Shown here in pieces: positions 45,107 through 54,558 of a stretch of 64,000 nt of DNA; the first letter of the stretch is position 1; every line of letters begins with the position of its first letter. This stretch comes from Halostella salina (lineage in GTDB: Archaea > Halobacteriota > Halobacteria > Halobacteriales > Natronoarchaeaceae), in NCBI RefSeq assembly GCF_003675855.1, contig NZ_RCIH01000004.1:1-64000 (forward strand), written 5' to 3'. The notes under the pieces are model-generated. The model worked only from the letters and a program-made list of their open reading frames with translations, had not been told where the DNA came from and made no database searches. The position numbers were made by a program, and so were the translations under genes.

Positions 45107-46186
45107 ATGTACGACTTCGTCGTCGTCGGTGCCGGTCCCGCCGGCTCCCGGTTCGCGCGCCGGGCGGCCGAGGCGGGCCACGACGTACTCGCGCTGGAGC
45201 AGGGGACGGTCGGCGAGCCGCTGGCCTGCTCCGGCCACGTCAGCACCGACCTCTGGGAGTACGCCGGCCCGGACGCGCGCGACGAACTGCTCCAGAACGA
45301 GGTCCGCGGCGCGCGCTTCCACGTCGGCGGTCCCGACAGCGATGCCCACCGGTTCTACAAGCGGGAGGCGGTGTCGAACGTCATCGACCGCGTCGGGCTG
45401 GACCGGCATCTGGCCGACCTGGCAAGCGACGCCGGCGCGGACCTGCGCGAGGAGCACACCGTCACCGCCGTCGACGAGTACCACGACCGCGTCGAGGTGA
45501 CGGCGCGTGGCCCCGACGGGACGGAGACGTTCACCGCGCGGATGGTCGCCGGCTGTGACGGCCCGCGGTCGCGTGTGCGGGACGAGCTTCACCTGCCGAA
45601 ACCCGACGAACTGCTTCACGGCGTCCTCGGCTTCGACGCGGCGGCCGACGACGGCGCGTTCGTCGACGTCCACCTCACCGCGCCGCGGTTCTTCGCGTGG
45701 CGGATCCCCCGCGGCGACGCCGGGGTCGAGTACGGGCTGGCCGCACCGCCGGGCGACGACGTGGGCGCGCGGTTCGACGCGCTGGTCGAGGGGTACGGCG
45801 CTTCCACCCACCGTCGCTGTTCGGGCGCGATCCCGATCGGGCCGCCGGACCGGGTGACGAGCACCCGCGGGTTCCTGGTCGGCGACGCCGCCGCCCAGAC
45901 CAAGCCCTTCACCGGCGGCGGCATCCTCTACGGGATGACCTGCGCTGACCACGCCGTCGAGGAGATCGACCCGACCGAGCCGTCGACGCTGCAGGACTAC
46001 GAACGTGCGTGGCGCGACGACCTGTCCCGGGAGATCCGGCTGGGCCACTGGCTCCGCCGGGCGTACTCCCTCCCGGAGCCGGTCCAGCGGGCGGGGCTGG
46101 GGGCGCTGTCGGGCGAGATCGGCGTCCACATGGACCGCCCCACGTCGCTGTTCTCGCGGGAGCACCTCCGGGCGCTGCTGTCGTAG
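45107..46186 (+). CDS. Geranylgeranyl reductase family FAD oxidoreductase
   Basis: This 359-residue flavoprotein has N-terminal FAD loop VVVGAGPAGSRFARRAAEAG, GxxxD-like ACSGHVSTDLWEY, VAGCDGPRSRVRDE and GFLVGDAAAQTKPFTGGGILYG, the family hallmark. In archaea these enzymes saturate isoprenoid chains of archaeol lipids; paralogues abound in haloarchaea and substrate cannot be assigned here. The start MYDFVVVGAGPAG fixes the N-terminus at 45107. Confidence 0.88.
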   Translation: MYDFVVVGAGPAGSRFARRAAEAGHDVLALEQGTVGEPLACSGHVSTDLWEYAGPDARDELLQNEVRGARFHVGGPDSDAHRFYKREAVSNVIDRVGLDRHLADLASDAGADLREEHTVTAVDEYHDRVEVTARGPDGTETFTARMVAGCDGPRSRVRDELHLPKPDELLHGVLGFDAAADDGAFVDVHLTAPRFFAWRIPRGDAGVEYGLAAPPGDDVGARFDALVEGYGASTHRRCSGAIPIGPPDRVTSTRGFLVGDAAAQTKPFTGGGILYGMTCADHAVEEIDPTEPSTLQDYERAWRDDLSREIRLGHWLRRAYSLPEPVQRAGLGALSGEIGVHMDRPTSLFSREHLRALLS

Positions 46187-46300
46187 GGGCGAACAGGCGG
46201 TCGGCATCGATCGCGGAGCGGTTGACCGCACACCCGCCTCACCGCTCCGCGGCGACTGGTCAGGGCACGGCGGCGCTGGCCGCGGCTTGAAATAAAAACC

Positions 46301-47383
46301 TCAGTACGTCGGCAGCCGCGCGGAGCGGTCGCTCCTCTCGACGAACGGCAGTTCGACCCGCTCGGCGGGGACTTCTTCGCCGTCGACGCGAACTGTCAGC
46401 CCCGCCTCGGGGGCGTCGAACTGGACCAGCGCGAGCGCCACCGGGGCGTCGAGCATCGGGCTCTCCTCGGCGCGGGTCACCTCGCCGACCGCCTCGTCGC
46501 CGGCGAACACGGCCGCGCCCGAGCCGGGGAGCGCGTCAGGGCGGAGACCGACGAGCCGCTTGCTCGGCCGGCCGCGGTTCTCGACGCGGGAGACGACCTC
46601 CTGGCCGACGTAACACCCCTTCTCGAAGTCGAGCGCGTTCCGGAGGCCGACGACGTTCGGGATGTTGCCGGCCAGTTCAGTCTCGAACAGCGGCGTCCCG
46701 GCTTCGAGCGTGAGCGCCTCCCACGTCCGCCGGCCGAACGGGGCGGCGTTCAGCCCGTGGTTGACGAGCGTGTCGAACACGTCGGCGGCGTCGCCCGCGG
46801 CACAGATGACCTCGTACCCTTCCTCGCCCGTGAGTCCGTCGGTGCGAACGACCGTGACGCCCGCGTCGCCCATCGACCCGCGGACGAAGGTCAGCGACTC
46901 GTCCGGGCTGGCCGCGCCGTTGAGGACGCTGGCGACCTTCTCGGTCGCCTTGGGGCCGTGGACGCCGAATACGCCGAACTCGTCGGTGGCGACGGTGATC
47001 TCCACGTCCTCGATGAACACCTTCTCCGACCACTCCTCGGCCAGCGGGCCGGCGCGGCCGGGCGGCGTGAACAGGAGCAGCCTGTCGCCGGCGTTGTACG
47101 CGTACATCGTCGTCTCGATGCCGCCCTGCGGGTCGAGCAGGAGCGCGTAGACGCCTTCCCCGTCCTCCGACGGGACCCGGTTCGAGACCGCGTTGTCGAC
47201 GTAGTCGACGCGGTCGTCGCCGGTCACGACGACGACGCCGTACGCCATCTCCGTCACGCCGACGACCTTGCGGACGGCCCGGTGTTCCCGCTCGCGGCGG
47301 CCGTACTCCAGCGCGACGCGGCGGCCGCCGTGCTCGCCGAACGTCGCGCCGTGGTCCGCGTGGACCGACTCGATGACCGTCAT
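46301..47383 (-). CDS. Folate-binding YgfZ/GcvT-like protein
   Basis: This 360-residue protein with the aminomethyltransferase fold lacks the catalytic context of GcvT but contains the YgfZ signature FEKGCYVGQEVVSRV (KGCYxGQE). YgfZ/IBA57 proteins help repair or assemble Fe-S clusters of radical-SAM and related enzymes with a folate. The LTGEEGYEVICAAGDA region and LRPDALPGSGAAVF are also characteristic. Position downstream of the DUF6432 gene (87 bases). Confidence 0.87.
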   Translation of the reverse strand: MTVIESVHADHGATFGEHGGRRVALEYGRREREHRAVRKVVGVTEMAYGVVVVTGDDRVDYVDNAVSNRVPSEDGEGVYALLLDPQGGIETTMYAYNAGDRLLLFTPPGRAGPLAEEWSEKVFIEDVEITVATDEFGVFGVHGPKATEKVASVLNGAASPDESLTFVRGSMGDAGVTVVRTDGLTGEEGYEVICAAGDAADVFDTLVNHGLNAAPFGRRTWEALTLEAGTPLFETELAGNIPNVVGLRNALDFEKGCYVGQEVVSRVENRGRPSKRLVGLRPDALPGSGAAVFAGDEAVGEVTRAEESPMLDAPVALALVQFDAPEAGLTVRVDGEEVPAERVELPFVERSDRSARLPTY

Positions 47384-47470
47384 ACCTCTCCGTGGGGGCG
47401 GGGACCGGAAAAGCCTCCCTATGCCCCGCTGTCCGCGCCGGGGCGGCTCCGCGGCGGCCGTCGGTTCCGG

Positions 47471-47770
47471 TCAGAACGGGAGGCGGTCGCGCACCCGGTC
47501 GACCAGACTCTCGTCCTCGGTGACGGTTTCGCCGGGATCGGGCACGACGCGCTCGTCCGGCATGATGACCGTCCGGTCGCCGTTCTCGTCGACGTGTATC
47601 AGTCCCGCCTCCTTCAGGGTCGCGAGCGCCCCCTCCAGTTCGTCGATGTCGGCCTCGACGTGGGACCGGAGTTCGAACACCGTCATCCCGTCCTCGCTCC
47701 GGTCGACGAGGGCGTCGAGTACCGAGACCTCGACCGCGTCCCGGTCGCGGTACTCCCGCTTTGCTCTCAT
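47471..47770 (-). CDS. DUF6432-type winged-helix-like protein
   Basis: This 99-residue protein reads MRAKREYRDRDAVEVSVLDA, LVDRSEDGMTVFELRSHVEA, DIDELEGALATLKEAGLI and a beta hairpin wing (HVDENGDRTVIMPDERVVP), like a small winged helix. It matches haloarchaeal DUF6432 from memory. The start at MRAKREY is supported by the minus-strand TATA box near 47794-47804. Probable transcription-linked role, unproven. Confidence 0.78.
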   Translation of the reverse strand: MRAKREYRDRDAVEVSVLDALVDRSEDGMTVFELRSHVEADIDELEGALATLKEAGLIHVDENGDRTVIMPDERVVPDPGETVTEDESLVDRVRDRLPF

Positions 47771-47793
47771 GGGTCCTTCTTCGCGTGGGTGGG

Positions 47794-47804
47794 ATTTACT
47801 ATTA
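47794..47804 (-). promoter_or_regulatory. TATA box of the DUF6432 gene
   Basis: On the minus strand ATAATAGTAAA lies about 28 bases before the ATG at 47770. The DUF7093-like gene starts in the other direction at 47861, so the patch serves a divergent promoter. Confidence 0.55.
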
Positions 47805-47860
47805 TCCCCTGACCCCCCCAAACAGTAGCCTTTTCAGCCCCGGTTGGATATGGAGTCACA

Positions 47861-48796
47861 ATGGGTCTCAGGTGTTCGCTGCTCGGGCACGACTTCGCGG
47901 AGACCGAGGTCGAACGCGAGCGCGAGGAACAGGGGAGCGAGGTGATAGAGACCGTCCGCGAGGTCGAGGTGTGTGCCCGCTGTGGCGAGACGACGCTCGT
48001 CAGCGAGAACACGAACGTGACGACGCTGGACGCGGGGGACACGGCATCCGGAGCGGCGTCCGACGCGGCCGCCGTCGACGAACCGGCGGCGGACGACGCG
48101 ACAGAGGGGACGCCGGCTGACCCGGCGACGGCCGACTCGTCGCCCGATCCGGCCGATAGCACGCCCGACGACGCGGCGACCGGCGACCCGGCTGAGCCGG
48201 TCGGCGACGGCGAGGACGCCGAAATCATCGACGAGACGGCGGCCGAACCGGACGCGGCCGACAGCGCACGAACCGACACCGCCGAGGATGTGGTGACGGA
48301 TGCCGAGGGTGCAGCTGGGCCGGAACCCGAGGCTGCCCCCGAGGAGGACGACGGCGTCATTCTGGACGAGGACGACGAGCCGGCGGCCGACCGCGAGTAC
48401 GGCCAGTGGCCGGACGCCGACGACACGGGCGAACCGGAGGGCAGCGAGCGGTCGACGGCGTGGCCCGAACAGGAGGGGGAAGACAGGGGGTACGACGCCG
48501 AACTGAGCGACGAGGAGGCCGACGTGGAGTTCGGCGGCGGACTCACGCCGGAGGCGGACCCGGACGCCGCGCCGGCCGACGGCGAGGAGACGGTCGGCGG
48601 CGGGACCGAGGAGACGGGGATTACCAGCGCCGCCACCGCCCCGCCACCCGATGCACCAGCTGACACCACCGAGGTCGACACCGAGTTCTTCTGTCCGGAG
48701 TGCGGGCAGGTCACGCCGGCCGCGCGCTCGTCGCTGCGGGCGGGCGACATCTGCCCGGAGTGCAAGCACGGCTACATCACCGAGCGCGAGCGCTAA
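47861..48796 (+). CDS. Zinc-knuckle protein with long acidic disordered linker (DUF7093-like)
   Basis: This 311-residue protein begins MGLRCSLLGHDFAETEVE with CxxxGHxF and VCARCGETTLVSEN (zinc-type N-terminus), then about 200 residues of Asp/Ala/Glu/Pro-rich low complexity, and a C-terminal zinc ribbon (FFCPECGQVT and ICPECKHGYITERER). The two folded ends joined by an acidic tether are the main visible feature. Haloarchaea-only as far as I know; function unknown. Confidence 0.78.
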   Translation: MGLRCSLLGHDFAETEVEREREEQGSEVIETVREVEVCARCGETTLVSENTNVTTLDAGDTASGAASDAAAVDEPAADDATEGTPADPATADSSPDPADSTPDDAATGDPAEPVGDGEDAEIIDETAAEPDAADSARTDTAEDVVTDAEGAAGPEPEAAPEEDDGVILDEDDEPAADREYGQWPDADDTGEPEGSERSTAWPEQEGEDRGYDAELSDEEADVEFGGGLTPEADPDAAPADGEETVGGGTEETGITSAATAPPPDAPADTTEVDTEFFCPECGQVTPAARSSLRAGDICPECKHGYITERER

Positions 48797-48836
48797 CGCG
48801 AAAAGGGTAAACCTCCCCCTGTGTATCACTTCAGGC

Positions 48837-49229
48837 ATGAAGGAGTACAAGATGCGTCGCGGCGAGTATCTCGACGAACGGGTGCCGGACATGGAGTCGA
48901 CCGTCGAGGACTACTTCGGCGAGATCACCGGCACCGAGGAGTACGAGGGCGACGACCTCTACGTCGTCGGCGACCCGGACAACCCCGTCTTCGACCGGAT
49001 CGTCGTCGGCGCGTCGACGTACGGCAGCAAGAAGGACAAGCTCGCCGTCCACTTCGAGGAGCGCGACGCCGAGGACGTGATCGCCGAGGGCAACGCCGAG
49101 GCCGCGGCCGACGCCGTCGACGCGAAAAACGACTTCCTGCTCGAAGCGACGGGCCGGGACGCCAAGTCCCGCCGCGAGTCGATGAAGCGCGCGGTCGAGG
49201 ACGACCCCGACCACGACGTGGACGCCTGA
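48837..49229 (+). CDS. DUF5611 family protein
   Basis: This 130-residue protein reads MKEYKMRRGEYLDERVPDME, DDLYVVGDPDNPVFDRIVVG, ASTYGSKKDKLAVHFEERDA and NDFLLEATGRDAKSRRESMK, with conserved start KEYKMRRGE. It is a haloarchaeal protein family of unknown function (DUF5611 by memory). Located 41 bases after the acidic zinc protein; may be cotranscribed. Confidence 0.85.
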   Translation: MKEYKMRRGEYLDERVPDMESTVEDYFGEITGTEEYEGDDLYVVGDPDNPVFDRIVVGASTYGSKKDKLAVHFEERDAEDVIAEGNAEAAADAVDAKNDFLLEATGRDAKSRRESMKRAVEDDPDHDVDA

Positions 49230-49306
49230 CCGGTCCGGCCGGCTTCCCGTCGAGCCGAGTTCTCTAGCGCCGGTACGGAGCGAACGCCGTCGCCCGGCGA
49301 GGTGCC

Positions 49307-49666
49307 CTACCGGACGCCCAGTTTCTCACGGCTGATCTGCACGCCGGTCGGCGTGACGATGATCCCGTCGTCGCCCTTCTGGACGATGTCGCCGCCGACC
49401 TCCTCGGCGACCTGCCGGAGTTCGTCGATGATGTGCTCGGCGGTCGGGTCCTCGGTCCGGAGCCGCGTGATGTCGGCGATGACCAGGTCGCCGTCGTAGA
49501 CGGCGTCTTTGATGTCCATCACGTCCTCCTTCCCCGAAATTTCGGCGATGTGTACCGACATCGCCGCCTCGTTCGCGCCCGCGTCGAAGTCGGCGGGGTC
49601 GAGTTCGACGTAGTCCCCGGTCGAGCGGCTGTCGTTGCTCCCGAGGATCTTGCTCATCAGTCCCAT
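49307..49666 (-). CDS. sepF: Cell division protein SepF
   Basis: This 119-residue protein starts MGLMSKILGSNDSRS, the amphipathic membrane-binding helix, then DYVELDPADFD and the SepF core SVHIAEISGKEDVMDIKDAV, GDLVIADITRLRTEDPTAEH, IIDELRQVAEEVGGDIVQKG. SepF anchors archaeal FtsZ2/FtsZ1 at midcell in Haloferax. No fts genes are close. Size matches archaeal SepF. Confidence 0.92.
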   Translation of the reverse strand: MGLMSKILGSNDSRSTGDYVELDPADFDAGANEAAMSVHIAEISGKEDVMDIKDAVYDGDLVIADITRLRTEDPTAEHIIDELRQVAEEVGGDIVQKGDDGIIVTPTGVQISREKLGVR

Positions 49667-49758
49667 AGGGGTACGTCACCGGCGGAGCGAGTATAGTTCT
49701 TGCGTCAGACAGTTCCGGGAGGCGGGGCTTTTTGCGCCACAGCGCCCAGGGATCCCCC

Positions 49759-50484
49759 ATGACGTTCAGCATCTGCGTCCGGGAGCGGTACACGGACGAC
49801 GAGGGCGAGGAACGGACGCGCTTCGGCGTCGCCGTCACGACGCGGCTGCCGGGCGTCGGGACGCTGTGCCCGTTCGCCAGCGAGCACGGCGCGGTCGCGA
49901 CACAGAGCCTCGTCAACGTCGACCTCGGCCGGAAGGGGATCGAGTATCTCGACGACGGGCTTGCGGTCGACGACGCGCTGCAGTCGCTGCTGAACGCCGA
50001 CGACGGCGCGCCCCAGCGCCAGCTTCACGGCGTCGGCGCGGACGGGACGTTCGCGTTCTCCGGCGAGGAGTGCAACGGCTGGTTCGGCCACGTCGAGGGC
50101 GACGGCTACACGGTCGCGGGCAACCTGCTCACCGGCGAGAAAGTCGTCGACGCGACGGCGGCGGCGTACGAGGCGAGCGCGCCGGGAGACGGCGAGAACG
50201 CCGACGCGCCCCTCGCCGAGCGCCTGATCGACGCGCTGGCCGCGGGCCACGCCGAGGGCGGCGACAAGCGCGAGGAACTCCACGTCCAGAGCGCGGCCCT
50301 GCTCGTCGAGTCCACCGAGGACCCGCCGGTCGACCCGTACTACAACGACCTGCGGGTCGACGCCACGGAGACGCCGGTGGCGGACCTCCGGGAGACGTAC
50401 GAACACGCCGTCGAGGGGTACGAGATGGCGATGGAGCGCTACGAGGACGCGTACGACGAGGACAGCATGGACGAGGCGGAGTAG
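49759..50484 (+). CDS. DUF1028 family protein (Ntn-hydrolase-like)
   Basis: This 241-residue protein shows family motifs TFSICVRERYTDDEGEERTR, FGVAVTTRLPGVGTLCPFAS, GAVATQSLVNVDLGRKGIEY and the C-terminal YTVAGNLLTGEKVVDATAAA, AGHAEGGDKR. DUF1028 resembles Ntn hydrolases; a Thr/Ser near the N-terminus after processing is usual, but no clear nucleophile is seen. Start at MTFSICVR. Substrate unknown. Confidence 0.88.
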   Translation: MTFSICVRERYTDDEGEERTRFGVAVTTRLPGVGTLCPFASEHGAVATQSLVNVDLGRKGIEYLDDGLAVDDALQSLLNADDGAPQRQLHGVGADGTFAFSGEECNGWFGHVEGDGYTVAGNLLTGEKVVDATAAAYEASAPGDGENADAPLAERLIDALAAGHAEGGDKREELHVQSAALLVESTEDPPVDPYYNDLRVDATETPVADLRETYEHAVEGYEMAMERYEDAYDEDSMDEAE

Positions 50485-50524
50485 CGAACGGGCGACTGTT
50501 GCTGACCGGGACAGGCGACGACCG

Positions 50525-51004
50525 TCAGGCCGTGAACTCGTAGAGGTCGTCGCCGACGTGGTGGATCGACTCGACGACCTTGCCGCTGTCGCCGACCATG
50601 TCGTCGCCGTCGGTTTTCGCGCGGCCGATGGCGAGCACCTTGCCGTGGGACTCCTCGGCGATCGCCACGAGGTCGCCGCTCCCGATGTCCGCGTCGGCCT
50701 TGACGATGCCGGGGCGCATTACGTCCGCGCCGTCGCTGACGAAGGAGACCGCGCCCGCGTCGACGGTGACGACGCGGTTCTCCGGCGGGTACTCGTTTGC
50801 GCCCCGCACCGTGAGAAACGGCTCCTCGTCGACGTACAGCACGGCCGGCTCGCCGTCGACGAGGACGAGCTCGTCGTCGCTGTCCTCGAACTCGACGAGT
50901 TCGTACGCGTCGCCGTCGACCGCGACGTCCAGCTGGGCGGCGACGTGGTCCTCGATCTCGTCGATCTCGTCGCTCCGGAGGTGGTGCCGGGACTTGACCT
51001 GCAT
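50525..51004 (-). CDS. PUA-domain RNA-binding protein (MCT-1/Tma20-like)
   Basis: This 159-residue protein starts MQVKSRHHLRSDEIDEIEDH and has a pre-PUA domain to about residue 70, then PUA: VVTVDAGAVSFVSDGADVMR, PGIVKADADIGSGDLVAIAE, GKVLAIGRAKTDGDDM. Archaeal proteins of this type (distant from MCT-1, and tgt PUA) bind tRNA or ribosome; role in translation reinitiation is inferred. Divergent from the 51165 gene. Confidence 0.87.
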   Translation of the reverse strand: MQVKSRHHLRSDEIDEIEDHVAAQLDVAVDGDAYELVEFEDSDDELVLVDGEPAVLYVDEEPFLTVRGANEYPPENRVVTVDAGAVSFVSDGADVMRPGIVKADADIGSGDLVAIAEESHGKVLAIGRAKTDGDDMVGDSGKVVESIHHVGDDLYEFTA

Positions 51005-51164
51005 GGACGGGGAAAACACCGCGGCGCGCATAAATCGCCCGTTCCGGCGCGGGGTCGCCGACGGACCTGCCCGCCGACGGTCGCCGGTCGGTGGCGTCGG
51101 CCGGCCGGTCGTGTCACGGCGGACCCCGAAAAGGGCTAAGTACGATCCCGCCCACAGTACTGGT

Positions 51165-51461
51165 ATGTGGTCCTCCCGGAAAGACCGGGACGAGATGGAG
51201 ACCTGCATCGCCTGCGGGGACTCCGTCCGTCGGTCCGACGCGCGGGAATACGACAAGCACGGCGACCGGTGGGAGCGCGAGGGCAAGGAGTTCGAGTACC
51301 TCTGCAAGCCCTGTTACCGCGACCTCTGTCACCAGCCGCGGGACGAACTGGAGGAGCTCCTGATCGACGTCGAGGCCGGCGAGCGCGACCGGGAGGCGTT
51401 TCTGCAGTGGTACAGCGCGACCGTCGAGGATCGGTACGGCGAGCTAGAGGAGGAGCAGTAG
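51165..51461 (+). CDS. Small zinc-finger protein (DUF7562-like)
   Basis: This 98-residue protein has zinc motif CIACGDSVRRSDAREYDKHG and CKPCYRDLC (C-x2-C ... C-x2-C) and a helical C-terminus EELLIDVEAGERDREAFLQW. The start MWSSRKDRDEME precedes the zinc site. Function unknown. The RNB ribonuclease gene begins 64 bases downstream, so the two might be cotranscribed. Confidence 0.75.
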   Translation: MWSSRKDRDEMETCIACGDSVRRSDAREYDKHGDRWEREGKEFEYLCKPCYRDLCHQPRDELEELLIDVEAGERDREAFLQWYSATVEDRYGELEEEQ

Positions 51462-51525
51462 CCGGGCGGTCGCGCCGGACCCGCGTACCCGATAGGTTAA
51501 CTGTCCGACCCGCGTACGGCCGGGC

Positions 51526-52803
51526 ATGAGCGACTCGCAAGCCGAGGCGGGCACCGCCGAGGCGCAGGGACCCGTCGAGATCGACGAGGAGATGGCCCGC
51601 CACCTGGAGAACAAGCGGGAGGAACTCTTCGAGAAGTTCGAGATCCCCGACGGCTTCCCCCCGGAAGTGCTCGAGGAAGCGGAGGAACGCACCGAAGGGA
51701 TCACCCAGGAGATCCGGGAGGAGGTCGACGAGCGCGAGGACCTCCGGGAGATGACGACGTGGACGGTCGACCCGATCGACGCGCAGGACTTCGACGACGC
51801 CATCAGCGTCGAGGAGCGGGACGACGAGTTCGTGCTGTGGGTCCACATCGCCGACGTGACCCACTACGTCAACCCCGACACCGCGATGTGGGACGAGGCC
51901 GTCGAGCGCGGCAACACCGTCTATCTGCCCGGCTACACCGTCCACATGCTCCCGCCGGTGCTGGCCGAGACGGTCTGCTCGCTCGTGCCCAACGAGGACC
52001 GCCTGGCCCACACCGTCGAAATGCACCTCGACAAGGAGACGCTCTCCTACGAGACGATCGATATCTACAAGTCCGTCATCGAGAGCGACGAGCGGCTCAC
52101 CTACACGCAGGCCGAGGACCGGCTCGACGACCCCGACTCGCACCTCCACGACGAGATCTCGCTCGTCTTCGAGCTCGCCGACCGGATGCACGAGCAGCGC
52201 AAGGAGGACGGGAGCCTCGTGCTCAACCCCCGGCGGGACCGCGCCCACACCATCATCGAGGAGTGCATGCTGAAGGCGAACAAGGCCGTCACGCACGAGC
52301 TGATGTGGGACCGCGGCGTCGAGGCGATGTACCGCGTCCACCCACAGCCCAGCCCCGGCGAGTGGGACGAGGCGCTCCGGGAGATCCAGGACTTGAACGG
52401 CGTCTCCGTCCCGGGCGAGGCGTGGGACGACCCGCGGAAGGCCGTTAACGCGACGCTGGAGGAGGCCCCCGACCGCCAGCTCGACAAGATCCAGTGGGCC
52501 GTGATGAAGGTGATGCCACGCGCGAAGTACATGAACGACCCGTTCGGCGGCCACCACGCGCTGAACTTCGAGATCTACGGCCACTTCACCAGCCCCATCC
52601 GCCGGCTCTCGGACCTGATCAACCACTGGATCGTCTACACCAACGACGTGCCCGAGGACCTCGTCGCGCTCTGTGACCGGGCCTCCGACCGGCAGAAGGA
52701 GGCCGAGTCCTGCGAGCGCGAGTACAAGGACTTCCTCCAGGAGGTCGGCCTCGACCCCGACGCGGTCAACAGCCGCGGGATCGAGGTCGTCGACGACGAG
52801 TAG
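51526..52803 (+). CDS. RNB-domain 3'-5' exoribonuclease (RNase R/II-like), minimal form
   Basis: This 425-residue enzyme has the RNB catalytic motif DPIDAQDFDDAISVEERD with the clustered Asp that bind magnesium, HIADVTHYV, GNTVYLPGYTVHMLPP, LKANKAVTHELMWDRG and HHALNFEIYGHFTSPIRRLSD. It lacks the N-terminal cold-shock and C-terminal S1 domains of bacterial RNase R. Haloarchaeal RNase R-like proteins degrade RNA without an exosome. Helical N-terminal region (20-75). Confidence 0.92.
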   Translation: MSDSQAEAGTAEAQGPVEIDEEMARHLENKREELFEKFEIPDGFPPEVLEEAEERTEGITQEIREEVDEREDLREMTTWTVDPIDAQDFDDAISVEERDDEFVLWVHIADVTHYVNPDTAMWDEAVERGNTVYLPGYTVHMLPPVLAETVCSLVPNEDRLAHTVEMHLDKETLSYETIDIYKSVIESDERLTYTQAEDRLDDPDSHLHDEISLVFELADRMHEQRKEDGSLVLNPRRDRAHTIIEECMLKANKAVTHELMWDRGVEAMYRVHPQPSPGEWDEALREIQDLNGVSVPGEAWDDPRKAVNATLEEAPDRQLDKIQWAVMKVMPRAKYMNDPFGGHHALNFEIYGHFTSPIRRLSDLINHWIVYTNDVPEDLVALCDRASDRQKEAESCEREYKDFLQEVGLDPDAVNSRGIEVVDDE

Positions 52804-52988
52804 CGCCGCGGGATCGCGGTCGTCGGGGCGGGTAAGGCGGGCTTTCCGCCCGACCTCCACGGGCCGATAGTTCTCAGCGCTCGCCGCCGAGCGCCGCGGC
52901 GGGCCGTAACCGCACTCCGGCATCTATATCAGGAATATTACTAACGCGCAATCACAACCGTCGTTCCCGATATCTGGCACGTGGCAAC

Positions 52989-52995
52989 AATATTA
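52989..52995 (+). promoter_or_regulatory. TATA box of the first sulfatase-fold gene
   Basis: AATATTA is centred about 33 bases before the ATG at 53025 in an AT-rich stretch (52921-53000). The spacing favours this ATG rather than the GTG at 53001. Confidence 0.45.
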
Positions 52996-53024
52996 TCCGT
53001 GTGGTTCTCACATCTGATAACGAC

Positions 53025-54482
53025 ATGGGTGGGGGGACGAACGTGGTGCTCGTCGTCGCGGACACGACGCGGTACGACGACGCACTGCGACCGGACGTGG
53101 CACCGACGATAACCGACCTGCGGGAGACGGGGGCGACGTACGCGAACGCGGTCGCGCCAGCACCGTGGACGCTCCCGTCTCATGGATCGCTGTTCACCGG
53201 ACAGTACCCGTCGAAACACGGCGCACACGCCGGTCACGAGCGACTGGACGAGGGCCCGCCGACGCTGCCGGAACTGTTCCGGGCGGCAGGGTACGACACC
53301 GCCGGGGTGTCGGGCAACACGTGGATCAGCCGCGAGGGCGGGTTCGCCCGCGGCTTCGACGAGTTCCACCAGACCTGGCAGTACGTCCAGGCCGACACCG
53401 CGATGGGTGAACTCGTCGAAGTGACCGAGGAGAGCCGACTCCGCGCGGTGGGCCGGAAGCTCTTCGACGGCAACCCGCTGGCGAACGCGGCCAACGCGGT
53501 TTACCGGACGCTGGTTCGCGACCGGGGCGACGAGGGGGCAGCGCGGGCGACGGCGTGGGTCGAGGACTGGCTCGCCGACCGGGAGCGCGACGACCCGTTT
53601 TTCCTCTTCGCCAACTACCTCGAACCGCATCTGGAGTACCGGCCGCCGAAGCATCTCGCCGAGCGCTTCCTCCCGGACGGGATGAGCTACGAGGCGGCGA
53701 TGGACGTGCCCCAGGAGCCGTGGGAGTACCTCGCCGGCACCGTCGAACTGACCGACCGCGATTTCGCGGCGCTCCGCGCGCTGTACCGCGCCGAGATCGC
53801 CTACCTCGACGAGCACCTCGCGCGGCTCAGGCGGGCGCTCGTCGCGGCGGGCGAGTGGGACGACACCGTGTTCGTCCTCGTCGGCGACCACGGCGAGAAC
53901 TTCGGCGAGCACGGGCTGATGGACCACCAGTACTGCCTGTACGACACGCTGCTCCACGTCCCACTCGTCGTCGCCGGCGGCGCGTTCGACGGCCGCGGCG
54001 AGGTCGACCGCCTCGTCAGCCTCGTCGACGTGCCGGCGACGTTGCTCGACGCCGGCGGGGTCGACGCACCGGCGGCCCGTACCGAGTTCCAGGGACGGTC
54101 GTTCCACCCCGGTTCGGACGCCGACCCCCACGAGCACGTGTTCGCCGAGTACCTCGAACCGCAGCCGTCGATGGCGGCGCTGGAGGAGCACGTCGACGAC
54201 CTGCCGCCGCACGTGTACGAGTACGACCGCTCGCTCCGGGCCGTCCGCACGGCCGACCACAAGCTGATCCGCGGATCCGACGGCTCCCGGGAGCTGTACC
54301 ACGTCGCGGACGACCCCGGCGAGGAGAACGACCTGACGCGGTCGCACCCGGAGCAGGCCGAGCGGCTCGAAGCCGTCGTGGACGAGTGGCTCGCCTCGTT
54401 CGACGCGGCCGACACGGACGAAGCAGTCGACATCGACGGCGCGCGGCAGCAACAGCTCGAACAGCTCGGCTACCTGCAGTAG
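53025..54482 (+). CDS. Sulfatase-fold enzyme with Thr at the nucleophile position
   Basis: This 485-residue alkaline-phosphatase-superfamily protein has NVVLVVADTTRYDD (metal Asp), GDHGENFGEHGLMDH and a C-terminal half with SLVDVPATLLD. At the nucleophile site it reads WTLPSHGSLFTG, so T49 replaces the Cys/Ser (CxPxR/SxPxR) needed for formylglycine. Thr nucleophiles occur in phosphodiesterase/phosphotransferase-type members, so phosphate-ester chemistry is more likely than sulfatase activity. No signal peptide: cytoplasmic. Followed by DUF1450 and a second sulfatase gene. Confidence 0.87.
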   Translation: MGGGTNVVLVVADTTRYDDALRPDVAPTITDLRETGATYANAVAPAPWTLPSHGSLFTGQYPSKHGAHAGHERLDEGPPTLPELFRAAGYDTAGVSGNTWISREGGFARGFDEFHQTWQYVQADTAMGELVEVTEESRLRAVGRKLFDGNPLANAANAVYRTLVRDRGDEGAARATAWVEDWLADRERDDPFFLFANYLEPHLEYRPPKHLAERFLPDGMSYEAAMDVPQEPWEYLAGTVELTDRDFAALRALYRAEIAYLDEHLARLRRALVAAGEWDDTVFVLVGDHGENFGEHGLMDHQYCLYDTLLHVPLVVAGGAFDGRGEVDRLVSLVDVPATLLDAGGVDAPAARTEFQGRSFHPGSDADPHEHVFAEYLEPQPSMAALEEHVDDLPPHVYEYDRSLRAVRTADHKLIRGSDGSRELYHVADDPGEENDLTRSHPEQAERLEAVVDEWLASFDAADTDEAVDIDGARQQQLEQLGYLQ

Positions 54483-54558
54483 CGGCGGTTCGTGGGGGTA
54501 AACTCCCGCCGTAGCAGCTGGTAAGTACGCTTTTGCGACGCGCCGTGGTCGCTCGACC

